64,000 nt of DNA from Galerina marginata (GCA_023014335.1 JAECYW010000012.1:1488001-1552000), one strand, 5' to 3'. Counted from the first letter of the stretch, positions 13,448 to 29,365 are shown. The notes: generated by a model from the sequence alone, not told the origin. Numbers and translations are program-made.

Positions 13448-14639
13448 ATGCTCGCCTTGAACCTTCTTGCTTGTTTTCTTATCCCACTTGCTGCCGCGAA
13501 GCCTCTCTCTTCGGTCCCCATCGAGTCTCGATCCATGACCGAAATATATCATGCAGCACTGCGAGAAAACGGCACCGTAAGAGTTGCTTGGGGCGGGGAT
13601 GGTAGGACCATTCAAGTTCATCTAAGACTTCCGCCAAGCGATATCTCATTTATTCTTTAGTCCAGGCAAGCAGACAAGGCATCATACGCTCTTTCAACAA
13701 ACGCTTTCCGGGGATAAAGCTCGACCTCACCATCGACCTTTCGAAATATTTGGACGGTAATATCGACATGCAGCATCAAATTGCGAACGGCCATCACGAA
13801 GCTTGCCGACGTCGCCGTATTGCAGAGCTTGCACGACTTCCCGCGTTGGAAGGCGCAGGGTCGGCTGTTAAACTACAAGGTCGCCCAATGGAACGATATA
13901 CACCCCCAATTTGTCGATGAGGACGGGGCTCATACAGGGACTTTCATATGTCAGTCGCTTTCCCTCATATGCGAGCATTGCCTCATTTTCTTCGCTCGCT
14001 CTAGTCACTTTCGGTTCGGCAGTCTATAACAAAAAGGATTACCCTGATGCATCCTCTGTCCCAACCACGTATCCCGAATTTCTCAAGCCTCAGTTCACCG
14101 GGAAAATTGCGCTCACATACCCCAACGACGACGACGCCATTCTTTATCTATTTACGCTCATTACCCAGAAGTACGGATGGAGCTTCATCAAATCCCTCGT
14201 CAAACAGAAGGTTAAATGGGTCCGCGGTACCGCAACTCCATCCATCCTATGCGCCAACAACGCCACATCAAATCCCCTCTCTATCTCCTTCGCCTCCTCC
14301 AGCGCCTTTGCACGTGGCGTTGCGTCGAAGCCGTCTCGCGATATCTACATGGCGTGGCCGCAAACCGGTGCCATCTTCGCCAATACGAAGGTTCCCGAGG
14401 CGTCAAAGCTATTCATGAACTACCTCCTCAGCGACGAATGGCAGAAAGCCGTTGGCGGCAGTGGATTCGCCACCCGCAAATCTTTCGACCGCGCTGGTGT
14501 CTTTAGGCAGAAAAATGTGGAACCATTGGGATATGGAAAGTTTATGGCGGACCGTGCGGAGGTCGAACGCTGGAGGTTGCAATTCGAAAGCATCCTTGGC
14601 TTGCCTCAGGGAGCCAACCCGCTGACCCTCAAATTGTGA
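13448..14639 (+). CDS. secreted periplasmic-binding-protein-like (type II) protein
   Basis: Starts at 13448 with a signal peptide (MLALNLLACFLIPLAAAKPL). Intron 1 is 13602-13660, giving WGGD-VQASRQGIIRSFNKRFPG. Intron 2 is about 55 nt, from near 13949 to 14004, joining GAHTGTFI to FTFGSAVY. The mature part carries signatures of the ABC-type iron/thiamine solute-binding fold: DVAVLQSLHDFPRWKAQGRL, TGKIALTYPNDDDAILYLF, and the terminal segment AWPQTGAIFANTKVPEASKLF followed by a lobe-closing helix. About 350 residues, normal for the family. Such proteins occur in fungi without a matching ABC importer, and their ligand is unknown. One extra T near 13801-13806 breaks the frame before DVAVLQ. Possible old bacterial transfer is an inference. 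Confidence 0.75.
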
Positions 14640-16971
<2,332 letters not shown>

Positions 16972-17457
16972 AGTGAACTATGCAGAAAAGTGGATGGGAA
17001 GTGAGTGGTAAGTGGTACGAACAGAAAAAATATGCAAGGAAGGAAAGGGATCCGAAGTCCTACTTATAAATCGGCATTTAGATTATCTATCGATGAGCGT
17101 CAGCCAATCACATCACGCATGGTCATACACTGTTATTTCATCATCGCTCTCGGTGCTCCGCTCTAGGCCCCCCGAGTCTCCATTCCGAAGAGTAGACATT
17201 ATGTTAGTCATCTTTTCATCCATGTCCGTTGGACGCGGTAGACACTTGTTGTATGAGCGCAGGTCTAAATTCCCACTAATTACTCGGTTTCTGGCTTCGA
17301 CAGGCCCAAGAACAGTGCTGATTGGCCCCGCCTTGGAATCTAGATGACCTTGTAAAATACAGTTCGCAGTGCGCACATCAGCTAATACAGATTATTTAAT
17401 ACCACGATTTCCTGAACTGCTTCAAGGACTGTATCTTCGTAGATGCCTACATTCAAA
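16972..17457. other. intergenic between tandem gpd genes
   Basis: About 490 nt holding the promoter and 5'UTR of copy 1 and the 3'UTR of copy 2. Besides the TATA-like element, nothing coding is seen. Confidence 0.5.
17064..17070 (-). promoter_or_regulatory. TATA box of gpd copy 1
   Basis: On the minus strand the sequence reads TTTATAA, about 93 nt upstream of the ATG at 16971. The position fits a TATA element of a highly expressed fungal glycolytic gene. Assigned by sequence and distance only. Confidence 0.5.
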
Positions 17458-18917
<1,460 letters not shown>

Positions 18918-18990
18918 AGTGTGGAGAAAACGCAAGGATGATTCAAGCAAAGTGTGGAAGTGTTTTACATCTCTTGAATCGCGACTCGAG

Positions 18991-18998
18991 TTTATATA
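18991..18998 (-). promoter_or_regulatory. TATA box of gpd copy 2
   Basis: TATATAAA on the minus strand, about 74 nt before the ATG at 18917. A good match to a canonical TATA box at a typical distance. Confidence 0.6.
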
Positions 18999-19197
18999 GT
19001 GAACGCGCTTTCTATCTTGATGACGTCCTGAAACATCGCAGTTACTTGCACGGACTAGTCTTTATTTTTAGATGCGACGGAGACGGTGCATAATAGGGTG
19101 CATTCGCCCGTCCTCTCGGAGAGCGGCCTGAAATCGTGCAAGCAAAGAGGGCTATGATGGTACTTTCAATGTTGCATATGATATAAATATCAGCAAG

Positions 19198-20174
19198 TCA
19201 AGAATCTATACAAATGGGGTGTACATACAAAATGTTTGAATTCTTCTTGAACAAATCAAAATTCATCCCGCTCATGCGTTTAGCACAAAGCGGCGAGAAC
19301 ACCGCAAAGGACCTCCCTTCCTCCTCCTCAACTTCAACCATGAACCCGCTCGAAATCGAAGTCTCATTTCCTGAGAGTAAATCGTATTCAGATACCACGA
19401 TCTTCTCGTCCACCGTCCTGCTATCTTGCCAATCTAAAGGCGGTCGAAAGGCCGGGAGTAAAACTTCCTTTGCCCACTGATCCCTGAGTCTCAGCTGCCT
19501 TACGGTCGCAAAATTGCAGCACCCCGCCAGGAGGAAGGTAAAAGCCAAAAAAAGGCTCGTCCAGTCGTTCATGGCGACCAGCCATTTTGCCTCGAGCAAC
19601 TCCAATAGTTCGTCCCCTCCGTCGTTGCCCGAAAGCAGGATCGGTGAGCCATGGTATTGCTGGAATTTCTAGGTAGTGTATCTGACGCAAACGGAGGAAT
19701 GCCCCACCGGTGTTCAACAGACCGGTGAGGAAGCTCAGATATGTGAAGGAGCTTGGAAGTGAAATGCTGACGGTGCCTGGGCGCGTAGATAATCTGTATT
19801 CAGCGGCGAGTTTTTCCTTTCGTTCCAGCCTCGTGGAGTGATAGATCAGGACTGACACGCTGTAAGTAGGGTGCATCCATGTTAGCGAGATCAAACTCAT
19901 AAAGCAAAGAGAGACAGTGAGGATGATGTTCTCGATTTCATAGTCAAGAATCTTGGCGCGCAGCCCAGCCACTCTTAAGTGGTGAGAGGAACTCACGCGA
20001 GATTTATCAGCCCCAAAATGCCTGAAAATGAGTTCAACAATGTAAGTAAGGGTCAATCAAATTTGGTTAATTGAACCTACCCCAACTGTGGATATAAAGA
20101 AATCAAATTAGATTCAAGGTCAAAAAAGACACAAGAGAGGTGACTTACTAGAGAAATTCGGAATATACACTCAT
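19198..20174 (-). CDS. unknown multi-pass membrane protein
   Basis: Family not recognised. From a candidate start at 20174 (MSVYSEF) small exons lead to a hydrophobic helix (SLCFMSLISLTWMHPTYSVS), then VLIYHSTRLERKEKLAAEYR, a second hydrophobic segment (SFTYLSFLTGLLNTGGAFL), and after an apparent frameshift near 19640 a third (LFLAFTFLLAGCCNFATV). The tail is acidic (EVEEEEGRSF) and ends HPICIDS and stop. The open frame continues upstream to about 20357 with a basic Ser-rich stretch, so the true start could lie further out. It lies upstream of gpd copy 2 on the same strand, about 280 nt from its start, without sign of functional linkage. Confidence 0.5.
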
Positions 20175-23100
20175 CGTGCGATTCTTCTGTGCTTCCTTCC
20201 CGTAAAAAGATGGACCGGTCTGCCTCGCGTTGCACACGTTTCTTCCCTTGAACCCCTTCCTGGTCGACGAGAGTGACCTCTTCAGTCGCAGCGAGGCTAA
20301 CGAACCTCCGTCAATGAGTGGGGTGGAAAGCAGACGCGGAGACACTGGCACTGGCAACCGAATATGAAGAACGAAAGAGTGGGGGGTTCCGAAGGCGAGC
20401 AGCTGGAAAGATCCATATTATAAGCAATCCCTGTCCCACCATATTATTTTGGTCAACTGACTCTCTATGACAAGAGGGTTCAAGGCACAGATCAGAACTC
20501 ATTTCATGGGCAGATGCGGAGTTGCCCAGGGTTGCTATTCCCATGTCTTTTTTCAGCTTCGCCGACCAGAAGTATCCTTGAAGTACCCCAAGTATGTACT
20601 TGGATGTCGTTTAAAACCATTTCGAAGACATCAATCCATGGTGAATCCAACTGTCGAAGTTGAGAGAAAGCGAACTAGCGGGAGCATGTTAGATGGTTCG
20701 AAGGGAAAGCACGTTGCGGTGTCATCGATTGCCGAAGATTGCCGAGCACTGCCACGGAAGACTTACAGCAGTGCCGACACATCGTTGTGACTGATGCCGC
20801 AAGCACTTGAGCAGCCTTACACTATAAACAGTACAGTTGCCTCAGCGTTGACTCAATGTCTGCTCAAAAGGTCAATAATTACCACTTTTCGACAATGTAT
20901 ATTGGGTGGCCAAATGAATTCCAAGGGACTCTTAGAGTATACATACTTACACACTCCACAGGATACAATTTGGGAGATTGACGTTTGTCAAACTCGAGGC
21001 AAGAATTCGGCTGAAGGTACTAGGCAGGTTAAAATATCAATTCCCAGCATATCGAAATGGAAGATGATGTGCCCATGGATTTGACAGCATGCGAGATACC
21101 TTTCGCCATGAAGGGTATCCAAGGGCGGGATAAATGGAATGAACTCTACCAAGAAGTGTGGTCAGAAAAGTAAACGTCCAATCATACAATCCTTACTGAT
21201 GCATGTCATATCATAATGAAAAATCCCAGGCATGTAACAGAAGCGGTTACTAGCGTAACCCAAACGAAGGAATCCCCGTTGCAGTCTCAGAGTTTAGAAC
21301 GGGCGGGCGGACCTGTCGGTGTCGGTGTCAAAAACGTCGTTGAAGCAGCGGGTACATATGTCGTTCCGCTTAATGACCAGGCAACGGTACTGTCATTGCT
21401 CAAAGTGCTCAGAGTAATCGGAACGCTGAAAATGTTATCCCCAAAAGCAATGCAATATTGCTGACATTGCCCAGCTATAAGCCCTGAGGAGGCACTACTA
21501 TTTGGGTTGAAAACGTTCAGTTGTTTAACGTTTGATCATAATCCTCGCAGAGCACGAAACTCGCGAAAGTTTCATCACCTTCACCATCAAGATTCAAAGA
21601 ACGAGCCGTCAGTCGTCGATCATGTCGTTATTTGCACATTTACCGTGTAGGTCTGGCAAAATTGTTAGTCCGAGGAGAAGAAAAACGAAGCGACTTATCT
21701 TTGGCCGGAGGTTACATCCCCAATTCAAAGTGCATTCAGGTAGTCACTCACTCTCTCAGGTTGCAGGTCGGGGTCCACAGCTTTCACAACTTGTTAAAAA
21801 GGTAGAAATTATTAGTCTGCTCGCTTACCACCATAACCGGACCCAAGACTGGTTACAGGTGTTGCACGTTTACGGCCTCGGAAACGTCTGCTTTCTAACA
21901 AGGTCCCCTCAGGCTTGACGAGAAGTCGGTTTTTTGATTGGAGATCAAATCCTACGGTGAGGAATCGTTCGTAGTTTTCATGATATAGTCACATTGGCCT
22001 TCAAAACTTGTTTTCAAGATTTAACTAAGTCCAATTGGCCCCTATGAGGAGAAGAAAGAGGAACAATCGACCAATTACTAGTCTATTATGCAGAACAAGT
22101 CTAAGTTCAGGACATCCGTCTCCCTAGCTTTATTCATGAAAGGGGCGAGGACTAAGAAAAGAGTCGATTAATATAGAATACGCCTAAAAGCATGATATGA
22201 CTGGCATTCGTCGCGTCCAAGTCGCGTGTCAATGAGTCGGATAAATCAATCACGTGAAATGCCGGAGACGGCCATCAAATAATGTTGACCTCCCACCGCA
22301 TTTGGACCAAGTCCGAGAAGTCCGAAGTGCGCCACACATTTAAACTTGCACAACGTTGACATACCTGGACGCTTCGCATGTGCATGCTAAGCTTGTTGTC
22401 TGCGAACCATTTGCATTGCGTCCGGCTATAGTTCATCACTGGCTTGTGGCCAACGCCCGCAGTCATCCACCACGAGGCGGAACCGCTGCGGTAATTTCGA
22501 TCGAATTCGAGTGTCAAGAGTTGACGGATTCTAATTGAACTGCGCACTACCGGTGCGGGGTGGGTCAACTTGTTTCTACATTTATCTTCACGACCGTCGC
22601 GAGCCTAGCGCAACGTTACTAACGGAGTTGGGTGGTCAACATGGCTTAAGTAATTTCGAGGACATGCGGGCTAGAAATATTTGGAAACCTGTGGTTTGCT
22701 TGACAGCTACGGACAAAATTGTAGCGCAGCCTAGAAATCGATATATAACCACTGACCAGGCACAAAAGCCGAGCCACTTCCCCGCAAAGTTAACGTTGCG
22801 CGTGAAAATTACAGACCTTTCTCGCTGGGGACAGCCATCGATATTATGTGGTGCACCTAGCCAATTTCCAACAACCAGCTCCAGCGCCTACTTTTCCGTG
22901 CAAAAGTACTGCCATCAACAGGAGGTCGCCTTTACTTGGACTCGGTACAATCTTGTCGTTAACTGGAGGTTATGAAGGATCGTTATATATATGGCTTGCA
23001 CAACATGTACTGGTATCAGCGACCGAGGTCTGCTAACACTGCGTGAGTTGAGCTATATTCTTGGGCCACGTATCGGGCAAGTATACCCTTTCTGATGTTT

Positions 23101-23779
23101 TTCTTTGATTCACACAGTTAGGACCATAAGTATTTCAGTGAAACTTATTAGGCGTGCTAAAAAAAAAAGTCTACGCTTCGTCCATTGACTGTATTTTACC
23201 ATGTCCTGCTGCTATATTCCAGTAGCCAAATCTGGTCAAGATATACAAGAACTACGTTAATATATTGGTCACTAGAACAGAATGACAATAACTGCGCACC
23301 TGTAAGAAGGGCCATGGAATTACTTGTTAGCCTATTTTTACAGGGGCGGTCTCGTACTCCGGGACAGCATAGATGCATTTTGGTAGCATCGTCTCCGAGC
23401 GTGCATACCACTGTCACACATACATTTGACCAGAGGAATAGACTAAAAATTGAGTCGACGGACAAAAATTACGAAGGCGTTTACAATCCCTTGAAGACAT
23501 TGTTGATCCGACAATCACCTTTTTGGTAAACGTACCTCTTACCGCAGCTTCGCAAGAACGGCATGGTAGTAATCGCAAGCCGCTCCAATTCAGCTGCCAA
23601 CATCTGTAACGGGGCTCAAAGCCTCGAATTCGAAGTCGCGCCATTGGCTGCGCGGCCATTGGGTGAAGTGATTTACCGCCAGTAGCTACTGCGGCGCTCA
23701 CATGTCTTCCAAGCCTCTGGAAATCCATGATCAAACGAATCTTGGTTTAAGCGGACGACACTTGGACACAACCACAACG
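20175..23779. other. gene-sparse region, no gene recognised
   Basis: About 3.6 kb with short open frames on both strands (for instance 21532-21918 and 22535-22975), none carrying a motif, hydrophobic pattern or splice-joined extension that I could recognise. Composition is more AT-rich than the flanking genes. A CACGTG box is seen near 22251. No transposon protein motif was found. Confidence 0.45.
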
Positions 23780-24658
23780 TCACGAGGTTCTAAATCCGCC
23801 CGGAGATTGGGAAGTGCTGGAAGGCGTCGATACTTGGCCATGGAATGTCGGTGTGTAAATTACATGCACATGTATTTCAGTTTCAGTTTTGGCGCGTACA
23901 GCTGCGGATGTTCCTTCGAATTCGAATTTCGGAGCGATTAGAGAAGAAGGATCGCGCGGACGCATATGGACCTTGGGTATGGGTGGCCTCAGGCTGGTTG
24001 TGAAGAGCTTCTGAAGCTGCCTCGTGAATTTATGCACAGCAATATAGTCCCTGCCTACCAGCGCAGGATATCGATAGAAGGGAGGATAATTGCCAATGAT
24101 GATCACCTGCAGTTACTTCCCTCGGATCGAATTAAACATCGATGACATGGACATGTACAGGTAACATTGAGTACGTTTATGGGCACGCGCGTGACAGCTG
24201 ACCGCTGGGCTAGAGCTTCAAGAGATTCAAAGGGATCAATGTCCTGCTCATCCGAGTTGCGGGTCGCGAGGCTCGAAACGACCGGTCGGGTCGATATCCA
24301 GATGGAACCAGGCTGAACAGTAGGTAGATATAAGACCTGGATTCTCGGGACGACGACGCGGTCGGATGGCAATGACGCCGCTGTGTCAGGCAGGAGGTAG
24401 GTGCACGGGGCTTCGATGACATTGACTGGCCATTGTTATCGCGGAAGTTAAAGACGAGGTGTAAACGCGAAGGGATGGAGTTGTACTTATCACTGCACCG
24501 TTATGAACGGGGTATGGATAGGGTCCTTGTTCAGGATCAGGAATTTCGAAAGGCGGATTTTCCGAGTGATCGCCCGACCTGGGGTCGTAACGCCGGATAA
24601 TTAGACTGGGTATTCTGCTTGACGTCCTGAGGATGAACGCTCGAGGTTTGAGGAGCAT
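23780..24658 (-). CDS. unknown protein, three exons, possible mitochondrial presequence
   Basis: Not recognised as a known family, but three consecutive minus-strand frames join cleanly at introns. Exon 1 starts at 24658 (MLLKPRAFILRTSSRIP), a basic, acid-free N-terminus suggestive of mitochondrial import, and runs to GPYPYPVHN. A 73-nt intron (gtgcag...ggccag) leads to VIEAPCTYLLPDTAASLPSD, then SDEQDIDPFESLEALAQRSA and INVLN. A second intron of about 60 nt (gttacc...ctgcag) leads to VIIIGNYPPFYRYPALVGRD and HMRPRDPSSLIAPKFEFEG, ending GGFRTS and stop. About 230 residues. The C-terminus could be spliced differently. Confidence 0.5.
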
Positions 24659-25572
24659 GTCGTGCAACTTGAATGAGTAATTGATCAAAGCGAATAACGA
24701 GGATTACAAGAAGGTCTCGCCATATTTGTTGGAGTCCGAATTGTATTGAAAGGCACCTGACAAAGAGTCCATTGAAGCATCTAACCGGCTACATGTAAGA
24801 CGAATACATGTAAGACGAATCAAACATACTTACACATGATTTTGAAGGACGTTTCACCGGGCCACAGCGCCTCCAAGGATATTCTTTCTCTTTCTCCTTC
24901 GTGAGGCGCTCTGACCATTCAATTTTGGATTTGTAATTTGAGCTTAATTTTTTGACATTTGTCCATGGAATTGACCTTCGGCGTTTTTAGGCGCCGGCGT
25001 TCTGTGTAATTTTGATGTCGATCGATGGATAGTATCAAAGAAAAACTTACAAAGGACCTCGCGTTCTGCGAGGACATTGTGAGGGATTTCTCCCTCGCTA
25101 CGAAGCCAGTCACCATGCAAAAAGTGAAGAAACAAAAGACAAAAAATGGTTTTGATCGGTATGATCAGGATCAGGAACGGACTCGTACGGGATTTGGAAT
25201 GCGTATGTATACGGGCCGACAAAGTGAATGTCGATGACACAGTGGGAGGACATGAGGCACTTGCGCGTACTGGAGGCACGCCGGCAGGTGCAGGAAAAAG
25301 ATGTGTGTTGAAGTGGGGAACTTGAAGTAGCAGGGATGGTAGTTCTTGGAGTGAGGAGAAATATATGAGAGACATTAGCGCCTAAAAGATACGCGCCGCA
25401 GCTGAGCTCGAGCAGAAACAAGAGCAGAATCCGTTGACTACGGTGCCAAGTGAAACGAAAATAAACACTGCGGGAAATGACAACACGGGATTACGATGAC
25501 GATGCCGGGTAGGGCTTATTTACTTTTAGATCCCCTGACCCGACTTCTCTCTCTCCCCTCTCTCATGCACTC
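24659..25572. other. intergenic between divergent genes
   Basis: About 0.9 kb between a minus-strand and a plus-strand gene. Besides the 15-bp tandem repeat it holds overlapping short frames on both strands (25025-25237 plus, 24944-25421 minus). None is convincing, and an upstream exon of the minus-strand gene could be hidden here. Confidence 0.4.
24791..24820. repeat. two-copy 15-bp tandem repeat
   Basis: The unit acatgtaagacgaat occurs twice head to tail. It lies 5' of the unknown gene at 23780-24658. Function unknown. Confidence 0.7.
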
Positions 25573-28500
25573 ATGCTCTCCTCCATCGCATCGTTTCTCC
25601 CCTCTGCCCTGCACCTGAACAACAGCCAGGATCTCCCCAGGCCCACCGTCAACCCAGACACCGAGGACGAGGACGAGGACGGTCGCTCAGTCGTGAACCG
25701 CGATGCCGAGCCACAGCTGCCGACAAAGGGCAAGGAGGGAAAGACTGCTAATGAGGTGCGTCCTTGTTCATCGGACAGGCTGGGTGGTCGTGGTCTGTGC
25801 TACGGAGCACACTCTGCTGCAGTCCCGCGACGACGACGACGACGACGACATTGAGCTCTAGCGCTCGTGTGCTCCTACTGACTACCCCACTCTGGGAGCA
25901 GCTCACCCACTGGCTGCCATCCCTGTGATCACTCCGTGTACTGATATTCTCTCAGACCTTTATCTTCGTACGGCCCCCACCCTCAAAATCCAACCACCCG
26001 CTAAACCTGCAAGTTCAACTCGTGCCCCCCAACACCAAACCCCCAAGCGGAGTCGTCGGACCCGGAGCAGAGTCAACCACCCCCACCTCCGCCCGCTCCT
26101 CCTCCAGCAGCAATGGCAACGACGGCGCTTCCCTCGCACGCACCAACTCCGGCCGCTCCGAGGCCTCTCTATCCACCACCAACTACAACACCTCCACAGC
26201 CTCCTTCTCCTCCGTCGCGTCCACCTCCACCAGTGCTTCAACCCGCCGCGCCATCATACCCCTGTACAACCTCCAGGCCCATAATGTCATGACCAACGTC
26301 ATCGTCGACGCCGGCACCGATGCCAAGATCGCCAAATTCCAGAAACGCGGCATCGAGCTCATCGATCTAGCTCTGCTTGAGCCCGTCGAGGTCTGGGGCG
26401 AGAAAGACAAGGAAAAGGACGCCAGGCGGGAGAGCATGCGTATCAGTGTCGACGAGGCGGGAGCCGATGATGACGAATCTAAGCACACGCGGGAGCATGC
26501 TGTCTGCGAGGAGCGGCACGTTCTTGCAGCCCGGCGGCGGCAGCAGGCCAGTGACGCCCTCCGCTGCCTCGTCTGCGGCCGTCGCTGCACTCCCAATCCC
26601 ACTCCAACCTCAAGGTGCCTGGCCCTGGCCCGCCGCAGCAATCTCAACCCCCGCCGCGCTTCAGTTTCAGCAGCGACACCCCTGTCCTTGCCCCTGTCCT
26701 TCCTCCGCCCGCACCAATTCCTGCTCCTGTCCAGAAACGCAACCTTTTCAATAAACTATTCAATAAACGGAACAGCACGTCGTCCTCCGTAACGCCGACT
26801 AATACTAATAATAGCACACCTCTCGAAGATCCCCCGACATTCGCTTCTTTCTCCTTGCATCCGGCCCCTATGACGAACAAGATTCTTGGTAGAGGAGACT
26901 CCGATAAACGGGGGCGTGCCACACCGCCGCCCATGCTTCAGGCACCTGGATCACCCTCTTCATCAACCTCCCAGCAGACCTACACCGACGGAACCGCAGA
27001 CCCCTCGGCCTCCGCCTGACGAGCCCAACTCCCCGACGCCGACCGTCGCACCGTCGAAAGAGAAAGGCCATGGGCGGAATTTAAGCCTGACCTCGGCGAT
27101 TACAACACCGTTTAAGACCACCCTGTGGAATAACAAGAACCGCTTGTCAGCGGTTATTAACGGTGGTTCTAACGACAGGACACCAACCACCACGATCGGG
27201 GAAGGAAAAGAGGAGCAGGAGAGGGATAGGCAGTTGCTGAAGCAGGACAGCGCAAGGAACCTGCGGAGGGGCTCCGCGGGACGCGTCGCCCATCCCGAGC
27301 ATGGCGCGAAGCAGTCGCAGCCAGCTCAGCCTGAACGCTGCTGCACTCGCCGCCGAGTCCGGGAGCAACAACGGCCACGCGAACGGCTCGCAGCAGGGTG
27401 CATACCAGCCAATGCTCAACCAGTATCAAGCAAAAGAGGAGCTCGTGAGCCTCAAGCAGCAGCAGCTCCAACTGCGCCCGCCGATCCTGGGCATCCAGCC
27501 GACCTTTGTCTCCTCTGCTGCTCCTGCTGCGGCCCTCCTCTCCGCTGGGGTTGCATCGCCCATGGTGTCAGTGCTGAGCCCGCGGCTGGGGAGCACGGTG
27601 GAGCCGGATAACTTGCTTCAAGGGCAGAGGGCGCTGATGTACGTGTGGCTTGTGCGGAAGTGGCTGAAGCGCCGACCGTCGATAATGGGAGCGGCCATGG
27701 GTGCAGTGGGCAACGCGCTCGGTGGAGAGGCGGGGTTGTTCCCTGGGCTAGGCGGGAAGGCCGGGCGGCACGGGCACGGGGCCAGTGCGCACAGCCAGGA
27801 CGGGTCGTCAGCGACGACTGCTGGAGGAGCTGCCGCCGCCGCCTCTGGCGCATGGGGGTGTGGAGGTGCGGTTTGAGTGGAAGCGCGCGAGGGGGAAGGA
27901 GGGCAAGGGGTCGAAGAAGGGCGGGAAGAAGCGGACGGGGGCGGGCGAGTGGGAGTGGGAGGGACCCGAGCTTTATGGGCGATGGTGCCGAGAGCGATGG
28001 TGAGGTGGAAAGAGCGAGTATTAAGCGCGACCGGACGAGGGAGCGGGATCGGACAAGGGAGAGGGACGAGCGGGGGGACCCGAAGGAGAGGTTGAGGAGC
28101 GAGGCGAAGAAGCGCCATCGGATGAGCACGGGGAGCTTTAGCACTGCTACTGCGTCGGAGGAAGGAGGCGGGGACAGTCCTAGTGGGAAAAGGAGAGAGG
28201 GCACTGGGGTGGACGATGACGAGGACAGCGATCCTGAAGACTCGGAAACGCCGTGGGTGTGCACGCTCAAGATCCGGCGGAGCGCTGGTCCTGGTCCTGG
28301 TCCGTATTTCTTCTTAATGTGTATCACACCACGCTTACTGTTGTTGTTTCGTACGGCGCACAGGCAACCCCGCCATACCCCCGCCAATGGTGGTGCTCCC
28401 CCAAGTGCTCCGCGTAAAAGTGGGCACACTGTCGCCGACGCCGCACCACCCCAAGGTGGTCGCCATGCTCAAGGTGCCGTTCCCCCTGCCCGACGTCGAG

Positions 28501-28737
28501 GTGGAGAGGATGGGCGTGGTCCGCCGGAAGGGGTTCCCGATCCCCGCTGGATCTGGGAATGGACATGAACAGGAAGAGGAGGATGCGCATAGGGAGCCGT
28601 ACCATGGGCTGACGCTGACGGCGGAGGAGATCAAGGATATGGTGTGCAGTACGGGGCTGTGGCTTGTTGTGAGAGAGGGATTTGGCGGTGTTGGGAGGGT
28701 CAGTCGGAAGGGGGATGGGTGGCGGATCCGGGCATGA
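25573..28737 (+). CDS. conserved fungal low-complexity protein of unknown function (frameshifted)
   Basis: GC-rich gene, unlike its surroundings. Exon 1 (25573 to about 25755) has an acidic run (DTEDEDEDG). A roughly 200-nt intron containing a (CGA)7 repeat leads to TFIFVRPPPSKSNHPLNLQV, a Ser/Thr-rich stretch, then the ordered block IIPLYNLQAHNVMTNVIVDA and KIAKFQKRGIELIDLALLEP. Long Pro/Ser/Ala-rich and basic regions follow (RNLFNKLFNKRNS). A second ordered block is YVWLVRKWLKRRPS and VEVRFEWKR. After a basic/acidic linker and one more intron the C-terminal domain reads VGTLSPTPHHPKVVAMLKVP, then GLTLTAEEIKDMVCSTGLWL and VREGFGGVGRVSRKGDGW. The frame changes at several points without introns. 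I cannot name the family; two ordered regions separated by disorder suggest a scaffold or regulator. Confidence 0.65.
25828..25848. repeat. (CGA)7 microsatellite
   Basis: Seven perfect CGA triplets within the first intron of the GC-rich gene. Short and probably neutral. Confidence 0.8.
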
Positions 28738-29365
28738 GGAGTTTTTTCTTTCTTCTTCTGCGCTTTCTCCTTTTATGAGATGCACGATATCGAATATCTA
28801 TCATTCATGTTTTTTTCTTTTCTTCTTGGTTCTTCTTCCTCCTTTCTCGATGTTCTCTGCTTTCTCTCTGCCCCTTTTCATTTCATGTCAACATCATGTC
28901 ATCAATGCGGTTTATATTTTTTAACTTTCCCGTAGATGTTTTCCTCCTGTTTCCCTTTCCTTTCCTACTTTCCTTTGGTTTACATGTGTCCTACTGTTTT
29001 ATAATCTACCCTTACACGGAATCCCATCTCTGTCCCACATCACCTATCCCTCGCGCTTCAATATCATATATCCAAATCAATTCACTGACTCGTCCCTGTA
29101 TAAAGGCGACGACCATGTTGTCGAATTTCTAGTTATCTCCATATTACCCTCCTTCATCGACTTCAATGCAATCTCATTCTTGGTTGGTGCATGATGACAC
29201 TAAATCAGAAAATGAAACTGATAGGAAATAGGTAATTGCCTGAAACTGGCGGAATCACAATATGCTCTCTTTCGACGACCATAAAATATATCAATCTATG
29301 CTTGGGCAGGCTAACAACATAGCTAGGGGACGAGTAGCTGATGACCACAACGGGGTGAAGGCTAT
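28738..29365. other. intergenic between convergent genes
   Basis: About 0.6 kb, pyrimidine-rich (long CT/T runs) just after the upstream stop, consistent with the 3'UTR and termination region of the GC-rich gene. No coding frame recognised. Confidence 0.5.

Noticed and set aside
22535..22975. Plus-strand frame of 146 codons
   Set aside because: No motif, irregular composition, no supporting flanking exons; plausible by chance in 3.6 kb of open sequence.
25960..26647. Minus-strand Arg/Trp- and Ser-rich frames
   Set aside because: Shadows of the GC-rich plus-strand gene, whose sense frames contain ordered blocks that look conserved.
27452..28429. Long minus-strand open frame of 325 codons
   Set aside because: It is antisense to the GC-rich plus-strand gene. 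High GC suppresses stop codons and the product is low-complexity Arg/Pro/Ser without motifs.
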